Below, one piece after another: positions 62,233 through 64,000 of a stretch of DNA of 64,000 nucleotides. Position numbers and translations under genes: made by a program. The notes beneath the pieces are model-generated. The model saw nothing but the letters and a program-made list of their open reading frames with translations. It was not told where the DNA came from and searched no databases. Location: assembly GCF_013009345.1 (NCBI RefSeq), contig NZ_JABELE010000006.1, positions 124,001 to 188,000 of the forward strand. The letters run 5' to 3'. Position 1 is the first letter of the stretch, and every line of letters begins with the position of its first letter. The DNA is from Acinetobacter geminorum. Lineage in GTDB: Bacteria > Pseudomonadota > Gammaproteobacteria > Pseudomonadales > Moraxellaceae.

Positions 62233-64000
62233 TTAAGATTTAGTCTTAATCTGATAACAATCAGCTGTTCTAAGTGTCACAGTTCCAGCCATACGCTGAC
62301 CTAAAGCTTTTTCAGTCTCAGTCGGAGCAGGGGAAATATCTTTAATATTATTATAAACCTGTTGATAAAAAGCATACGGATTTAACCATGAAACTGTCTT
62401 GTTATCGTAGGTAGTAAGATTCGCACCACTGGTCTGCCCTTGTAATAAGTTCGCAACGTTAATTTTTGCACCACTTACAAGTAAAGTTTGGCTACCAGTT
62501 TGAGAAGTACTTTGAACAACATTTGAATTTAGGCCGACTACAATACCATTTAAATTCCCTAATTGAGGCACTCCAAAAATCATTCTTACTGTAATTGACT
62601 TATCATTGGTGGCCGACTCTGTTCCTCCAGTTGTGCCAATTCTGTACTGCTGAACCCCATTGTTATCAATTAAACTGGTATTTGAAACCACTCCACACTG
62701 ACCAGACATGTCTGTCGCAGTAGCATTAGGTTTAATATCTGTTCTAATGTCTCCATTTTCATCAACTACAATACCCAAATCAATAGGTGCAATCCCTGCT
62801 GTATCAAATTTAAAGTTTAGAGTTGCATATAATGGAAAAATATAAGTTTGACCAGATTTGACATTATTAGCTGTTTTAAAGATCTGATTAGACAAATAGC
62901 TCGCAGGGCTTACCTTATAAATATCCATAGAACCATTATAATTTTGGTTATCAACACTCTGTTTCCATAAAGCATACTGCTGAGGATTAGGAGTTTTAGT
63001 ATTCGTTAACCCGAAATATGAACTATCACGTCCTGCAATAAGTGAATCATTTAATAATTTGCCTTGATAAATCACTAAATCTTCATTTGTATTGCTAGAA
63101 GTTTTTAAACGGAATGGTTGTGTTGATTTAATTTCTGTCTGTATTGGATCAAGCCAAGTAGTTTGCGAGTCTGCAACCATTTGAGTTGGCTTAGATTTCG
63201 TCAAGACATTTAATACTGCACTAATTGCTAACTGGCTTGTAATTGTACTCGTTCCTTTCCATTGTAAGCCATAACCAAATGTATATCCCCGACGATCAGA
63301 TAGTAAGAATAAATTACCAAACATATGTTGGGTATTAGCGCTATTTTTTGGACAATCTGCTAAATTAGTTAAATTACATCCATAAAAATTTTCAGATATT
63401 AAATTAGGCTCAGCCAAAGTAATATAATCTGATTGATATAACCCTACTAAACTTAAGTATGCCAACTGGGTTACCAATTCAAAAGCTTGCGTATCTGATA
63501 CTGGACTTACATCTAACCATGGTTTCAAAATATTGGCATAAGCACCATTTTTCCATTCTGTAGCTGTAATATTTTGAACTAAAATATTTAAAGTATTTTT
63601 CTTCTCATCGGTAAATTGGGTTGGCTGCAAATCACCAGCAACATGATCTCCCCTCTCTAAGCCAACGCTTTGAAAGAGTTTTACCAATGCCATTGCAACC
63701 CGCACTGTAGGATCATTCTGGTTAAGTGATGTTGGTGTTTGCCCAGTTAATCCAATCGCCATATCCATGACTTTCAAACGTGGCGGAACAGTCATCTGAA
63801 TTTTTGAAACAGTGTCTAACTTAACAGAACCTAGTTCAATTTTTTTTGTAGCTTTAGCATCTTGCAAATAAAAACTAGCAGTATCGCCGGCTTTACAAGA
63901 TCCAATAACACTATTTCCAGAAGCCTTAGTAACAAAGCTTAGATTCGCTGCACTACTACAGGTAAAATTAATACCCGCTATTGGGTAGTCTAAAGAAAAT
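62233..64000 (-). CDS. FilF-like surface/pilus-associated protein, 3' part
   Basis: The frame is open through the right edge of the window, so the 5' end lies outside. The visible 589 residues include SCKAGDTASFYLQDAKATKK and many Thr/Asn/Ser-rich beta segments. Paired cysteines (NFYGCNLTNLADC, SGQCGVV, TADCYQI) suggest a secreted, disulfide-linked protein. Length and style resemble the FilF protein of the Acinetobacter fil locus, thought to take part in fimbria-like assembly; the name is from memory and unverified. A TTG at 63867 within the frame is not a plausible start. It converges with the Nudix gene. Confidence 0.55.
   Translation of the reverse strand, partial: FSLDYPIAGINFTCSSAANLSFVTKASGNSVIGSCKAGDTASFYLQDAKATKKIELGSVKLDTVSKIQMTVPPRLKVMDMAIGLTGQTPTSLNQNDPTVRVAMALVKLFQSVGLERGDHVAGDLQPTQFTDEKKNTLNILVQNITATEWKNGAYANILKPWLDVSPVSDTQAFELVTQLAYLSLVGLYQSDYITLAEPNLISENFYGCNLTNLADCPKNSANTQHMFGNLFLLSDRRGYTFGYGLQWKGTSTITSQLAISAVLNVLTKSKPTQMVADSQTTWLDPIQTEIKSTQPFRLKTSSNTNEDLVIYQGKLLNDSLIAGRDSSYFGLTNTKTPNPQQYALWKQSVDNQNYNGSMDIYKVSPASYLSNQIFKTANNVKSGQTYIFPLYATLNFKFDTAGIAPIDLGIVVDENGDIRTDIKPNATATDMSGQCGVVSNTSLIDNNGVQQYRIGTTGGTESATNDKSITVRMIFGVPQLGNLNGIVVGLNSNVVQSTSQTGSQTLLVSGAKINVANLLQGQTSGANLTTYDNKTVSWLNPYAFYQQVYNNIKDISPAPTETEKALGQRMAGTVTLRTADCYQIKTKS

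Noticed and set aside
62233..63867. Surface protein taken as complete with a TTG start at 63867
   Set aside because: The frame continues open to base 64000 with a sensible, cysteine-containing sequence, so the gene is cut by the window edge.

Overview
The window looks like a chromosomal segment of an Acinetobacter species, probably of the calcoaceticus-baumannii complex. The evidence is low GC with AT-rich intergenic DNA, a DcaP-type porin, darcynin-family genes, a FilF-like surface protein, a C4-like repeat RNA, the MesD/MesX methionine synthase pair, and the tcu and copAB loci. Genus and species are inferred from gene content only. No integrase, transposase, rRNA operon or CRISPR array was found.

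Layout. 1-2.5 kb: class Ia ribonucleotide reductase (nrdA 3' end, a small membrane ORF, nrdB). 2.9-10.2 kb: an accessory cluster with a TauE-like exporter, a haem-oxygenase-like diiron protein, a PLP aminotransferase, an FAD/NAD(P)-binding redox enzyme, a cupin, an AFG1/ZapE-like ATPase and an ArgP-like regulator. It looks like an undescribed small-molecule pathway built around an amino acid. 10.7-16.7 kb: an AT-rich variable block with two orphan membrane proteins, a frameshifted TetR gene, a duplicated darcynin gene (second copy broken), an unknown coiled-coil protein, a restriction-endonuclease/ImmA-peptidase fusion, another TetR gene and a C4-like antisense RNA. 16.8-22 kb: a lipoprotein, then flavin reductase with MesD and MesX (folate-independent methionine synthesis), a LysR regulator and a LysE-family exporter.

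22-36 kb is devoted to tricarboxylates. A leftward operon encodes a tripartite tricarboxylate transporter (TctCBA), an AbrB-family permease and a DcaP porin. A rightward tcu locus has two paralogous LysR regulators, a TcuC-like symporter, an orphan solute-binding protein, and TcuA and TcuB. 35.7-37.5 kb: HPP permease, TetR and VOC genes around a 24-bp palindromic operator. 37.6-42.9 kb: a glutarate-type locus (CoA transferase, MFS permease, glutaryl-CoA dehydrogenase, divergent LysR).

43-64 kb is mostly housekeeping: a zinc alcohol dehydrogenase, adenosine deaminase, a Pro-Arg-His-Pro tRNA cluster, nadA and argJ. A guanidine-II riboswitch precedes gdx and ogt. A copper block follows (copA, copB, a CopL-like protein and a CDF transporter). 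Next come a HAD phosphatase, a DnaA-box array with a 12-bp period, rpe, a DUF2218 gene, fghA, a membrane C13 peptidase, rsmJ, tsaB, a gamma-carbonic anhydrase, two Nudix genes, and the 3' part of a FilF-like protein running off the right edge.

All functional calls come from reading motifs and family resemblance. No database search was run.
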